Below are positions 17,381 to 26,626 of a stretch of 64,000 nt of DNA, one piece after another (positions within the stretch are counted from its first letter, which is position 1; each line of letters starts with the position of its first letter). The DNA lies in NCBI GenBank assembly GCA_965226475.1, contig CBDDDJ010000004.1, positions 186,001-250,000 of the forward strand, given 5' to 3'. The stretch comes from JASLMY01 sp965226475. GTDB taxonomy: Bacteria; Pseudomonadota; Alphaproteobacteria; GCA-2731375. The notes under the pieces are model-generated. The model saw only the letters and a program-made list of their open reading frames with translations, searched no databases and was not told the origin of the DNA. The position numbers were made by a program, and so were the translations under genes.

Positions 17381-17945
17381 CCCGACGCGGCCCATTCTGG
17401 CGATCCTGTTGCTCTTCGTCCTCACGGCCTGTGGTGCCTTCCGTGAGGAGCTGGGCTTGACCAAGAAGGCGCCCGACGAGTTCGCCGTGGTGAGCCGCGC
17501 GCCGCTCGTGGTGCCGCCCAACTACCGGCTCCGTCCGCCAAGGCCCGGCGCGCCTCGCCCACAAGCGTCTCAGCCGGTGCAGAAGGCGCGCTCCGCGCTC
17601 TTCAACTCGGGCCAGCGCACGCCCGGCCAAGCCCGCGCCGTCACCAGCGGCGAGGTCGCCTCGGTCGGCGAGACGGCGCTTCTGGACCGGGCGGGCAGCG
17701 GCGGCGTCGATCCCAACATCCGCCGGATGATCACCGAGGAGAGCGCCTCGATCGCCGAGAAGAACCGTTCGCTCACCGAACGGCTGATCTTCTGGCGCGA
17801 ACGAGGCGCGCCGGGCCGCGTCGTCGATGCGCGGCGCGAGGCGGCGCGGATCCGGGAGGCCCAGGCCACCGGCCAGCCCGTCACCACCGGCGCGACCCCG
17901 GTGATCGAGCGGCGCAAGAAGGGGCTTTTCGAAGGCCTGTTCTGA
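17358..17945 (+). CDS. DUF3035 lipoprotein
   Basis: 195 residues. The lipobox LTAC near residue 24 follows a short hydrophobic signal, so the protein should be cleaved by the adjacent LspA and anchored at Cys. The DUF3035 core is GLTKKAPDEFAVVSRAPLVVPPNYRLRPPRPGAPRPQ, shared by many alphaproteobacteria, usually just downstream of lspA. The ATG at 17358 is preferred over one 33 bases upstream because GAGGAGACGACG precedes it. A Pro-rich middle and a basic helical C-terminus (ERRKKGLFEGLF) follow. Function is unknown; an envelope role is inferred from location. Confidence 0.88.
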   Translation: MTTRHLPDPTRPILAILLLFVLTACGAFREELGLTKKAPDEFAVVSRAPLVVPPNYRLRPPRPGAPRPQASQPVQKARSALFNSGQRTPGQARAVTSGEVASVGETALLDRAGSGGVDPNIRRMITEESASIAEKNRSLTERLIFWRERGAPGRVVDARREAARIREAQATGQPVTTGATPVIERRKKGLFEGLF

Positions 17946-18120
17946 GCCTGTCCGTAACGAGGCCGTGAGCGGGGCCCGCTTGCGCCCGGCGCCCGCGCCC
18001 ACATATGAATAGCCGACCGTGGCAGTCGCGATCGAAGCGGCCCAGGTTCGATCTCGGTCGCCGGGCCGGCGAAGAGACTGGCTGGGACCAAACCGTAAAA
18101 AAGGCGTAGAGGCGGAGCGA

Positions 18121-19494
18121 ATGAAAGCTGGCGTTGGAAGCACGGGCATTGTCGCGGGACTGCTGGCGGCGGGCTTCTTCTGGGCCGCGGGCGCCGACGC
18201 CAAGGGCCTCTTCAATCCCGAGAGCTACACGCTCGGGAACGGCCTCCGGCTGCTGGTGATCCCGGACCACCGGGCGCCGGTGGTGAACCACATGGTGTGG
18301 TATCCCGCGGGCTCCGGCGACGAAGTGGCGGGCAAGAGCGGCCTCTCGCATTTTCTCGAACACCTGATGTTCAAGGGCACGGAGAAGCTGGCGCCGGCCG
18401 CCTTCTCCAAGATCATTCAGAAGAACGGCGGCAACGACAACGCCTTCACCAGCCTCGACTACACCGCCTATTACCAGAACGTCGCCCGCGAGAAACTGGA
18501 CCTGGTGATGGGGATGGAGGCGGACCGCATGGTGAACCTTCGCCTCGACGAGGACTCGGTCCGCACCGAGCGCGACGTGGTGCTGGAGGAACGCCGCCAG
18601 CGGGTCGAGAACGATCCGGCCGCGATCCTGGGCGAGAACATGCGGGCGCTGCAGTTCTTCTCGCACCCCTACGCCATGCCGCTCGTCGGCTGGGAAGAAG
18701 AGATCGCCGGCCTGACGCTGGCGGATGCGCTCGCCTACTACCGCCGTCATTACGCGCCCAACAACGCGATCGTCATCGTCGCCGGCGACGTCACCGGACA
18801 GGAAGTCCTGGCGCTGGCCAAGAAGCACTACGGGCCGATTCCCCGCCGCGATCTGCCGCCCCGCTCGCGCCCGCCGATTCCGCCCCAGCGCGCCGCGCGC
18901 CGCGTCGTGCTGGAGGACCAGCGGGTGCGCCAGCCGAGCTTTCGCCGGACCTATTTGGCGCCGAGCTGGGGGGCGGGCGAGAGCAAACACGCGACGCCGC
19001 TCCGCTTCCTGAGCCAGATCCTGGGTTCCGGCGGCACCAGCCGCCTCTATCGCAAACTCGTCCGCGAGCGCAAGGTCGCGACCGGCGCCGGCAGCTGGTA
19101 CCACGCCGTCTCCCGCGACGAGACGATATTCGGCGTCTGGGCCTCGCCCTTGCCGGACGGCGATCTCGATAATCTGGAAATGGCGGTCGACGAAGTCCTG
19201 GCCGAACTGCTGGCCGGCGGCATCGAGACGGCGGAACTGGAGCGGACGCGCAACGAGCTGCTCGCCTCCACCATCTATGCCCGCGACGACCTCGGCTCCG
19301 GACCCCGGTTCCTCGGCGCCGCGCTCGCTTCCGGCCTCACGGTCGAGGATGTCGAGACCTGGCCCGACCGAGTGCGCGAGGTAACGGCCGAGGACGTGCT
19401 GGCGGCGGCGCGCCACGTCCTCGACCTCCGCCGCTCCGTCACCGGTCATCTGTTGCCCGGTCCCGCGCCCGCGCCCGAGGGAGCAAGCAAATGA
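18121..19494 (+). CDS. M16 family zinc metallopeptidase (catalytic partner)
   Basis: 457 residues with an N-terminal signal sequence (STGIVAGLLAAGFFWAAGADA), so probably periplasmic. The inverted zinc motif HFLEHLMFKGT (HxxEH) at about residues 77-87 is intact, with the third ligand Glu expected in VRTERDVVLEERRQRVEN. The second M16 half contains GSGGTSRLYRKLVRERKVAT. It overlaps the next gene by ATGA, so the two are translationally coupled. In this family a catalytic and a non-catalytic subunit form a heterodimer that degrades peptides; the pair fits that arrangement. Confidence 0.94.
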   Translation: MKAGVGSTGIVAGLLAAGFFWAAGADAKGLFNPESYTLGNGLRLLVIPDHRAPVVNHMVWYPAGSGDEVAGKSGLSHFLEHLMFKGTEKLAPAAFSKIIQKNGGNDNAFTSLDYTAYYQNVAREKLDLVMGMEADRMVNLRLDEDSVRTERDVVLEERRQRVENDPAAILGENMRALQFFSHPYAMPLVGWEEEIAGLTLADALAYYRRHYAPNNAIVIVAGDVTGQEVLALAKKHYGPIPRRDLPPRSRPPIPPQRAARRVVLEDQRVRQPSFRRTYLAPSWGAGESKHATPLRFLSQILGSGGTSRLYRKLVRERKVATGAGSWYHAVSRDETIFGVWASPLPDGDLDNLEMAVDEVLAELLAGGIETAELERTRNELLASTIYARDDLGSGPRFLGAALASGLTVEDVETWPDRVREVTAEDVLAAARHVLDLRRSVTGHLLPGPAPAPEGASK

Positions 19495-20825
19495 CGCGCC
19501 GCGCCGCGCTTCGGATCCTCCCGCTCCTGGCACTCCTCGCCACGCTCGCGGCCGCGCCATCGGCGACGTCGGCGACCAAGATCCAGCAGGTCATCAGCCC
19601 CGGCGGTATCACGGCCTGGCTGGTGCGAGAGCCCTCGATTCCCGTGATCTCGCTCAACTTCGCCTTCCGGGGTGGCGGCGCGCTGGACCCGGAGGGCCGC
19701 GAGGGACTGGCCAACATGGTCTCCGGCCTCCTGGACGAGGGCGCGGGGAAAATGGACTCCCTCGCCTTCCAGACCCGGATCGAGGAACTGGCGATCACCC
19801 TCGGCTTCGATGCCGACCGGGACCACTTCTTCGGCAAGCTCAGGACGCTCAGCCGCAATTCCGACGAGGCGTTCGAGCTGATGCGCCTGGCGCTCACCCG
19901 GCCGCGCTTCGATGCCGCGCCGATCGAGCGCATTCGCCGCCATATCGTCGTCAGCCTGACCCGCGACGAGGAGGATCCGGGTACCGTCGCCGCGCGCGCC
20001 CTCTTCAAGGGCGTCTTCGGCGCGCATCCCTATTGGCACAGCACCTACGGCACGATCGAGGGGGTGAAGGCGGTCACGCGCGACGATCTCGCCGGTTTCG
20101 TCTCCCGGCGGCTCGCCCGCGACAACCTGGCGGTGACGGCGGTCGGCGACCTCGACGGGGAAGAGCTGGGACGGCTTCTGGACCGGACCTTCGGAGGTCT
20201 GCCGGCCACATCCGATCCCGTCCGGATCCCGGAGGCGGAGCCGGCGCTCGACGGCCGCCTCGAGGTCATCCGCCGCCGGGCGCCGCAGAGCAGCATCTAC
20301 TTCGCCATGCCGGGTCTCAAGCGCTCCGATCCCGACTGGTATGCGGCCGTGGTGCTGAACCATGTGCTGGGCCGGGGGCAATCCTCGCGCCTGTTCGAGG
20401 AAGTACGGGAAAAGCGCGGCCTCGCCTATTCGACATACAGCTATCTCGCCCCCTTCGACCATGCGGGTCTGCTGGCGGGCGGTGCCGGCACCCAGAACGC
20501 CCGCGTCGGCGAAGCGCTGGAGGTGATCCGGAGCGAATTGACTCGGCTGCGCGACGCCGCCATCAGCGCCGAGGAACTCCAAGACGCGGTGACGTACATC
20601 AACGGCTCCTTCCCGCTTCGCCTCACCAGCGGGCCGAAAATCGCCCGAATTCTGCTCGGCATGCGGCTGAACGGCCTCGAAATCGACTATATCGAGAAAC
20701 GCCCGGCGATCTTCGAGGCGATCACGCTCGATGATGTCCGCCGCGTCGCCCGCCGCCTGATCCGGCCCGGGAAGATGGTCACGGTCGTCGTCGGCGAGCC
20801 CGAGGGCGTCGAGAGTTCGAAGTAG
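19491..20825 (+). CDS. M16 family peptidase-like protein lacking the zinc motif
   Basis: 444 residues with a signal peptide (ALRILPLLALLATLAAAPSATSA). The M16 fold is clear (FAFRGGGALDPEGREGLANMVSGLLDEGAG; GRGQSSRLFEEVREKRGLAYSTYSYLAPF). Where the HxxEH motif should be, the sequence reads GLANMVSGLLDEG, so the zinc ligands and base are absent. It is therefore the regulatory/substrate-binding partner of the upstream catalytic M16 protein. The start overlaps the upstream stop (ATGA). Confidence 0.93.
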   Translation: MTRRAALRILPLLALLATLAAAPSATSATKIQQVISPGGITAWLVREPSIPVISLNFAFRGGGALDPEGREGLANMVSGLLDEGAGKMDSLAFQTRIEELAITLGFDADRDHFFGKLRTLSRNSDEAFELMRLALTRPRFDAAPIERIRRHIVVSLTRDEEDPGTVAARALFKGVFGAHPYWHSTYGTIEGVKAVTRDDLAGFVSRRLARDNLAVTAVGDLDGEELGRLLDRTFGGLPATSDPVRIPEAEPALDGRLEVIRRRAPQSSIYFAMPGLKRSDPDWYAAVVLNHVLGRGQSSRLFEEVREKRGLAYSTYSYLAPFDHAGLLAGGAGTQNARVGEALEVIRSELTRLRDAAISAEELQDAVTYINGSFPLRLTSGPKIARILLGMRLNGLEIDYIEKRPAIFEAITLDDVRRVARRLIRPGKMVTVVVGEPEGVESSK

Positions 20826-20849
20826 CGCGGGCCGCGGCAAGCGAGGGCG

Positions 20850-20878
20850 GCCGCCCCGGCGTCCGTTCGGCGGGCGGC
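20850..20878 (+). terminator. Possible GC-rich stem-loop after the M16 operon
   Basis: GCCGCCC, a 15-base loop, then GGGCGGC, 25 bases after the stop of the second M16 gene. The stem is perfect, but no T-run follows, so termination strength is uncertain. Confidence 0.35.
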
Positions 20879-21072
20879 TACCGGGCGTGGGCCAGGGCGT
20901 CGACCGCGTTTCGGTCCTTCCATATCAACGTTTCGAATATGGAACTATTAGTTCGACCAAATCCTTTCGATCTTGCTCTCTGCCACCCGCTCCCCCGGCT
21001 CGGGCCACCCGTGGGCACCGTCGGGCCGGGGGAGAAAGTGACCGGGGCGACCGGGATAAGACCCAATCCCCT

Positions 21073-22134
21073 CTAGCGGAGTGCCAGCGGCGAACCGATG
21101 GAGCCGGTGGCGCCCCGGATCGGGGCCGGCGAATAGACGTAGGCGAAGACATAGGCCTTGTCGTCGGCCAGCTGCTTCAGGCGCAGGTTCTCCTGGTTGA
21201 CGATGCCATGCCGGGTCTGCAGGTAGCTGTGCACGCAGAAGGCACAGGCCTCCTCGCCCGGATAGGGGACGGGATCGGTCGCCGCCCAGCTGTCGCCGCC
21301 GGTGACGCCGGCCTTGACCTCTTCCGCCAGCCAGCGGGCGACGTCCAGGCAGATGCCGGGCTGGCCCGCGTTGTAGGCCTCGGGGTTCTCCCAGAACTTC
21401 TCCCAGCCGGTGCGGAACATGACGGCGTCGCCGTTCTCGAACTTGAAGTTCTTCATGCCCTGCATCTCGAGCGCCTTGCGGACGTCGGCCATCGAGCCGC
21501 ATTCGCCGGCCTTCATCGACTCGACACCGCGCGCGGCGGCGAGGTCGATCAGGATGCCCCGGCCGAAGATCGGATACAGATGTTCGGTGCCGAGCTTCTT
21601 CAGGCCATAGGCATCGCCGATCTCGGCCTCGGTGAGGCCGTTGTAGTAGCGCATGTTGTTTTTGTCGCCGGCGGCACCCGCCTCAACGCCGACATGGCCG
21701 AGGCCGTCGAACTGGGTGCCGACCTGGCTGATCTCGGTGGCCAGGAACTCGTCGTGCCAGATGATCTTGTTGGAGCCGAAGGGGCCACCCGTCGGCGTGC
21801 CGGGGATGCGCAGGACGAACTTGCGGTCGCCGAACAACGGCATCTTGGAATGGTATTGCTGGCCCAGCTGGTAGACCTTGCCGGTCTTGATCAGCTTGAC
21901 GCCGCGATTGACCACCTCGGGCTTGGTGTACCAGTTGGTCGAGCCGGCCTGGTCGCCCGCGCCCCACATCGGGTGCGGCCACCATTTCGAGCCGAGCGGC
22001 GTCTCCATCACCGTGCCGTCGACCCACGGCTTGCCGGCGCATTGCTTCCAATCGTCCTTGCAGGCGGCTTGCGCCTGGCCCCAGGTCGCCAAACCGACGA
22101 ACAGGGCCAGCGAGGCCACGGTGAAACGTTTCAT
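21073..22134 (-). CDS. Secreted cyclase-family protein (kynurenine formamidase-like fold)
   Basis: 353 residues. MKRFTVASLALFVGLATWGQAQA is a signal peptide, and GGGAGGG lies upstream of the ATG. The PF04199 cyclase fold is recognised by DEFLATEISQVGTQFDGLGHVG, where the family metal-binding motif is usually HxGTHxDxxxH; here the first His positions read S/Q and the Asp and His remain (TQFDGLGHVG). FGRGILIDLAAARGVES and GDAVMFRTGWEKFW are also typical. The protein is close to a family found in soil and marine proteobacteria of unknown substrate; related enzymes open N-formylkynurenine or cyclic amides. It is transcribed away from pgi, with an IS1595 element in its upstream region. Confidence 0.8.
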   Translation of the reverse strand: MKRFTVASLALFVGLATWGQAQAACKDDWKQCAGKPWVDGTVMETPLGSKWWPHPMWGAGDQAGSTNWYTKPEVVNRGVKLIKTGKVYQLGQQYHSKMPLFGDRKFVLRIPGTPTGGPFGSNKIIWHDEFLATEISQVGTQFDGLGHVGVEAGAAGDKNNMRYYNGLTEAEIGDAYGLKKLGTEHLYPIFGRGILIDLAAARGVESMKAGECGSMADVRKALEMQGMKNFKFENGDAVMFRTGWEKFWENPEAYNAGQPGICLDVARWLAEEVKAGVTGGDSWAATDPVPYPGEEACAFCVHSYLQTRHGIVNQENLRLKQLADDKAYVFAYVYSPAPIRGATGSIGSPLALR

Positions 22135-22161
22135 GTCATTTCCCTCCCTAGAATTAGCGGT

Positions 22162-23394
22162 AGGGCTTATCCCTTTGAGCCCGGTTTGACGAGATGTTGA
22201 GTTTCTGGTGGGCGTCGGCAGCATGTTCGTGTAATGTTCCGTCATGGCCAGCCGCTGGAAATATGACCGCCCCATGTCCCGCGCCGCCTTCGAGGCGCGC
22301 TTTCCCGATGAAGCCTCCTGTGCCCGGCATCTCGCCGCCAGGCGCTGGCCCGACGGCTTCGTCTGCCCCGCCTGCGGCCATGACAGGGGCTGGGAACTGA
22401 AGCGGCGCCGGGCGAGCTGGGAATGTGCGGCCTGCGGGAAGGAGACCTCGGTGACCGCAGGCACGATCATGCACCGCAGCCACTTGCCCCTGAAGACCTG
22501 GTTCATGGCCGTTCACATCGTGACCAGCCACTCGAATGGTATCTCCGCCCTGCAACTCCAGGCCCAGCTCGGGCTCGGCAGTTACAAGAGTGCCTGGCTC
22601 CTGCTGCACAAGCTGCGCCGTGCCATGGTCAATCCGGATCGCAGCCTGCTTGAGGACCTGATCGAGATCGATGAGGCCACCCTCCCGTTCCGCACCGCAA
22701 AAGACCCGGCCACAGGCGGGCAAGGTCGCAGCCCACAAGGCAAGATGCGCATTGCCGGCGCGGTCGAGCTATCGCCCGAGGGCGAGCCACGCCGCATCCG
22801 GCTGGCGCCGATCGGGGATTTCTCCGCGCGCAGCCTTCGTGCCTTCGTTGCCGGAACCTCGGCGCCGGGCGCGCGGGTGATTACCGATGGCTGGAGCGGT
22901 TATTGCGGCCTGCCCGACCACGACCACCAGCCCAAGGTCGTCGGTGCAACGCCCGCCCATCTCGTGCTGACGTGGATCCATCGTGTGTTCTCGAACCTGA
23001 AGCGCTGGGCGCTCGGAACCTTCCATGGCCTGCGCCGCGCCCATCTGCGCCGCTACCTCGACGAGTTCGTGTTCCGCTGGAACCGCCGCCGCCACACCGC
23101 AACGGCTTTCGATACCCTGCTCGGCATCGGCACGCGCCTGCGACCCGCCGACTACCGCGACATCGTCGGACAACACGTCTGATCCCGGCAGGCCGGGCGC
23201 CAGCCATCGCCCGCCCTCCGATCCGCCTCAATCGGAGCCGAATACCGGCCCTCCAGTCTGCCTGACAGCACTCGAAACCAACTTCCTCAAGTCCAAAAGC
23301 TCCCGCACATCCCCCGGCACGGTCCGAAAACCGTGCCTGGAACGTAGAAGGCCGATCAACATCTGGTGTGACCGGAAGCAAAGGGATAAGCCAT
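22162..23394 (+). mobile_element. IS1595-family insertion sequence, about 1.23 kb
   Basis: The inverted repeats share GGCTTATCCCTTTG at both ends. They are bounded by a perfect 8-base direct repeat TTAGCGGT (22154-22161 and 23395-23402), the expected IS1595 duplication. It sits in the divergent promoter region between the cyclase-family gene and pgi, only 20 bases from the RBS of the former. Confidence 0.93.
22244..23182 (+). CDS. IS1595-family transposase
   Basis: 312 residues. The zinc ribbon is CPAC (VCPACGHDRGW) and CAAC (WECAACGKETS). The ISXO2-like DDE domain contains LIEIDEATLPFRTAKDP with the first acidic pair, VITDGWSGYCGLP with the second Asp, and WIHRVFSNLKRWALGTFHGLRRAHLRRYLDEFVFRWNRR near the C-terminus. 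It differs from the other two IS1595 transposases in this window, so three separate subgroups of the family coexist here. Intact. Confidence 0.93.
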   Translation: MASRWKYDRPMSRAAFEARFPDEASCARHLAARRWPDGFVCPACGHDRGWELKRRRASWECAACGKETSVTAGTIMHRSHLPLKTWFMAVHIVTSHSNGISALQLQAQLGLGSYKSAWLLLHKLRRAMVNPDRSLLEDLIEIDEATLPFRTAKDPATGGQGRSPQGKMRIAGAVELSPEGEPRRIRLAPIGDFSARSLRAFVAGTSAPGARVITDGWSGYCGLPDHDHQPKVVGATPAHLVLTWIHRVFSNLKRWALGTFHGLRRAHLRRYLDEFVFRWNRRRHTATAFDTLLGIGTRLRPADYRDIVGQHV

Positions 23395-23529
23395 TTAGCG
23401 GTTTCAACAAGGCAAACGATGGCGACGGATGACCGAGACGTCAAGCAGCCAGCCACCATTTGCTTCCGGGCGGTCGGGCAACCTGATAGTGTCGCCGGGT
23501 CCTCGATTCGATTCTGGTGGCTGGGCGGC

Positions 23530-24819
23530 ATGGGGCTCCCCTTCGATCACGACATTCAAGATTGCTTGCAGGAGGCCATTGGCGAAGGCGGTCTGCCGCG
23601 TGCCGAGTTGGACGAAATCGTGCGATCGACGGGGCCGGCCATGCGGCGGCTGTTGGAGTGTCCGCCGGCCTGTATCGCCGTGGCGCGGGAGACGAACGAC
23701 CTGGCGGCGCTCGAAAGTCACGCGGATCGCTGGCGGAGTCGATTCAAGCGGATCCTGCTGCTGGGCACCGGCGGCTCCAGCCTCGGCGCCCGGGTGCTGA
23801 CCACGGGGCTTGCCGGCGACGGACCGGAAATCGACTATCTCGACAATCTCGACATTTCCAACGGCGCGCGAATCGCCGAAGCCGCGGCGGACCCGGCGGC
23901 CACGTTTCTCCTGGTCTCGAAATCCGGCGGCACGCCGGAGAGCCTGGCGCAGAGCCTGCTGGCGGTGGAAGCCGTGGCGGCGGCGGCGGCGCCGGACTTC
24001 GCCGGCCGCTTCCTGGCGCTCGCCGAGCCGGGCGAGAGCCCGCTTCGCCGCCTGGCCGAGGCGCACGACATCCCGCTGATCGACCTTGACCCCCTGATCG
24101 ACGGGCGCTTCTCCGTGCTCTCCCCTGTCGGCATGCTGCCGGCGCTTCTCCGCGGGCTGGACGCGACCGCCGTCCGGGCAGGCGCCGTCGACGTGCTGGA
24201 GGCGGCAAGCGCGGGTGAGGCGGCGCCGGCGTTGGGCGCGGCCTTGCAGGTTGGCCTGCAGCGCGGCCGCGGCATCAGCCAGAGCGTGCTCTTCGCCTAT
24301 GGTGACCGTTTGGCCGCCTTCGGGCTTTGGTATCGCCAGCTCTGGGCCGAGAGTCTGGGCAAGGACGGGCGCGGCACTACGCCGATCGCCTCCCTCGGCC
24401 CCTTGGACCAGCACAGCCAGCTGCAACTCTATCTCGACGGCCCTTGGGACAAGCTCTTCACCGTGATGGGCATGCCGGTCGCCGGCACCGGGGCCCGGAT
24501 CAACGGCGCGCTGGCCACGGCCTTCGGCCTCGAGGTGCTGGGGGAACGGACGCTCGGCGACCTGCTGGAGGCCATGCACCGGGCGACCGCCGACACCCTT
24601 GCCGAGAAGGGCCGGCCGGTGCGCCGGATCGAACTCGGCCGAATCGACGAGGCGACGCTCGGCAGCCTCTTCATGCACTTCATGCTGGAGACCCTGATCG
24701 CCGCCGACTTGCTGGGCGTGGACCCCTTCGGCCAACCGGCGGTCGAGGCCTCCAAGGCGCTCGCCCGCCAGCGCCTGGCCGAAATGGCGTCGGCCGAGCT
24801 GCCCCGGGGGACCGCATGA
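23530..24819 (+). CDS. pgi: Glucose-6-phosphate isomerase
   Basis: 429 residues from the ATG giving MGLPFDHDIQDCLQEAIGEGG, which matches related short bacterial PGIs; an in-frame ATG at 23419 would add 37 residues that look non-coding. It interconverts glucose-6-phosphate and fructose-6-phosphate. Visible motifs are LLLGTGGSSLGARVL, the sugar-phosphate SIS-type loop LVSKSGGTPES, WAESLGKDGRGTTP and LGPLDQHSQLQLYLDGP with the conserved His. The stop overlaps the mutL start (ATGA). The IS1595 element ends 136 bases upstream and may have replaced its promoter. Confidence 0.88.
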   Translation: MGLPFDHDIQDCLQEAIGEGGLPRAELDEIVRSTGPAMRRLLECPPACIAVARETNDLAALESHADRWRSRFKRILLLGTGGSSLGARVLTTGLAGDGPEIDYLDNLDISNGARIAEAAADPAATFLLVSKSGGTPESLAQSLLAVEAVAAAAAPDFAGRFLALAEPGESPLRRLAEAHDIPLIDLDPLIDGRFSVLSPVGMLPALLRGLDATAVRAGAVDVLEAASAGEAAPALGAALQVGLQRGRGISQSVLFAYGDRLAAFGLWYRQLWAESLGKDGRGTTPIASLGPLDQHSQLQLYLDGPWDKLFTVMGMPVAGTGARINGALATAFGLEVLGERTLGDLLEAMHRATADTLAEKGRPVRRIELGRIDEATLGSLFMHFMLETLIAADLLGVDPFGQPAVEASKALARQRLAEMASAELPRGTA

Positions 24820-26621
24820 CCATTCGCCGACTGCCCGAGGACACCATCAACCGGATCGCCGCCGGCGAGGTGATCGAACGGCCGGCGAGCGCCTTGAAGG
24901 AACTGGTGGAGAACGCCCTCGACGCGAACGCGCGCCATATCGATGCCCTGCTGGTCGATGGCGGTCGCGAATTGATCCGCGTCACCGACGACGGCCACGG
25001 CATGGGCGCGGACGAGATGGCGTTGGCGATCGAACGCCACGCGACGTCCAAACTTCCCGACGACGACCTGCTGGATATCCGCTGGCTCGGCTTTCGCGGC
25101 GAAGCATTGCCCTCAATCGCGGCGGTGAGCCGGCTGTCGATCACCAGCCGCAGACGGGACGACGAGCAAGCCTGGTGCCTGGAGGTCGCGAACGGCCGGA
25201 TCCGCGAGACGCGCCCGGCGGCGCTCGCCCTCGGCACCCGCCTCGAGGTGCGCGAACTCTTCCGCCAGACGCCGGCCCGGCTCAAGTTCCTGAAGACGGC
25301 CAGGACCGAGCTCAACCACGCGAGCGACACGATCCGCCGCCTGGCGCTGGCCCGCGCGGATGTCGGCTTTACCCTGGGTGACGGCGACCGGGCGGTGTTG
25401 AAACTTCCCCCCGCGCCGGGCGAAGGGGACGTGCAGCGGCTGGAGCGGATGGCCAGCGTGCTCGGCCGCGCCTTCGCCGACAACGCCATCGCGGTTCGGG
25501 CCGAGCGGGGTCCCCTGCGGCTCACGGGCCATGTGGCCCTGCCGACCTACAACCGGCCGAACAGCCTGCGGCAATATCTCTTCGTCAACGGGCGGGCGGT
25601 GCGCGACCGGCTGCTGGCGGGCGCTGTCCGGGGCGCCTACAGCGACGTGCTGCCCGGCAACCGGCATGCCGCGGTGGTGCTCTATCTCGACATCCCGGCC
25701 GACGAAGTCGACGTCAACGTGCACCCCGCCAAGGCCGAGGTCCGCTTCCGCGAGGCGGGCGAGGTGCGCGGCCTGATCGTTTCCGCCATCCGCCACGCGC
25801 TCGCCGGCGCCGGCCACCGCTCGGCGACGACGGTCTCCGAGGCGGCGCTCGGCGCCATCCATGCGGGCGGCTCGCTACCCTGGAGCCATTCCCGCGGGCC
25901 CACCCGGGCGCCCGCCGGTCTCGCCGAGGCGGCGGCGGCCTATCAGGCGCCGCCCGCGCCCGAAGCCTGGCGTCTCACTGGTACCGACCGGCCCCTGGCG
26001 CCGGCGGCGGAAGCGCCAATGACGGTGGCGGCGGAGAGCGAACACCCCCTGGGCGCGGCCCGGGCGCAGCTCCATACCACCTATGTCGTCGCCCAGACGG
26101 CCGACGGCGTGGTCATCGTCGACCAACACGCGGCGCACGAGCGGATCGTCATGGAGCGGCTGAAGGCGGAACTCGGCGCGCGCGGCGTGGCGCGCCAGAT
26201 GCTGCTGCTGCCGGAAGTCGTGGAACTGGACCCGGCCGCCGTCGACCGCCTCGCCGGCCGCGCCGGGGAACTCGCCGAGCTGGGCCTGGTGCTTGAAGCC
26301 TTCGGCGAGGGCGCGGTGGTGGTGCGCGAGGTGCCGGCCGCCCTGGGCCACGCGGAGGTGCGGGGGCTGGTGAGCGATCTGGCCGACGAGTTGGCCGAGT
26401 TCGGCGCCGCCTTCGAGTTGAAGGAACGGCTGGACGAGGTGGTCGCCACCATGGCCTGCCATTCCTCGGTCCGGGCCGGACGCCAGCTGAGCGTCGAGGA
26501 GATGAACGCGCTGTTGCGCGAGATGGAACGCACCCCCAACGCCGGCCAGTGCAACCACGGCCGGCCGACCTATGTCGAGCTAAAGCTCGCCGATATCGAG
26601 CGACTGTTCGGCCGCAGGTAG
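24816..26621 (+). CDS. mutL: DNA mismatch repair protein MutL
   Basis: 601 residues. The N-terminal GHKL ATPase has ELVENALDANARHI, VTDDGHGM, and LGFRGEALPSIAAVSRL. The transducer region has YLFVNGRAVRDRLL and DVNVHPAKAEVRF. A Pro/Ala linker spans about residues 345-415. The C-terminal dimerisation domain carries the endonuclease metal motif DQHAAHERIVME, that is DQHA-x2-E-x4-E, so this MutL should nick DNA itself, as expected in species without MutH. CHSSVRAG and CNHGRPT are further C-terminal metal-site elements. It overlaps pgi by ATGA; nth starts five bases downstream. Confidence 0.97.
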   Translation: MTIRRLPEDTINRIAAGEVIERPASALKELVENALDANARHIDALLVDGGRELIRVTDDGHGMGADEMALAIERHATSKLPDDDLLDIRWLGFRGEALPSIAAVSRLSITSRRRDDEQAWCLEVANGRIRETRPAALALGTRLEVRELFRQTPARLKFLKTARTELNHASDTIRRLALARADVGFTLGDGDRAVLKLPPAPGEGDVQRLERMASVLGRAFADNAIAVRAERGPLRLTGHVALPTYNRPNSLRQYLFVNGRAVRDRLLAGAVRGAYSDVLPGNRHAAVVLYLDIPADEVDVNVHPAKAEVRFREAGEVRGLIVSAIRHALAGAGHRSATTVSEAALGAIHAGGSLPWSHSRGPTRAPAGLAEAAAAYQAPPAPEAWRLTGTDRPLAPAAEAPMTVAAESEHPLGAARAQLHTTYVVAQTADGVVIVDQHAAHERIVMERLKAELGARGVARQMLLLPEVVELDPAAVDRLAGRAGELAELGLVLEAFGEGAVVVREVPAALGHAEVRGLVSDLADELAEFGAAFELKERLDEVVATMACHSSVRAGRQLSVEEMNALLREMERTPNAGQCNHGRPTYVELKLADIERLFGRR

Positions 26622-26626
26622 GGCGC

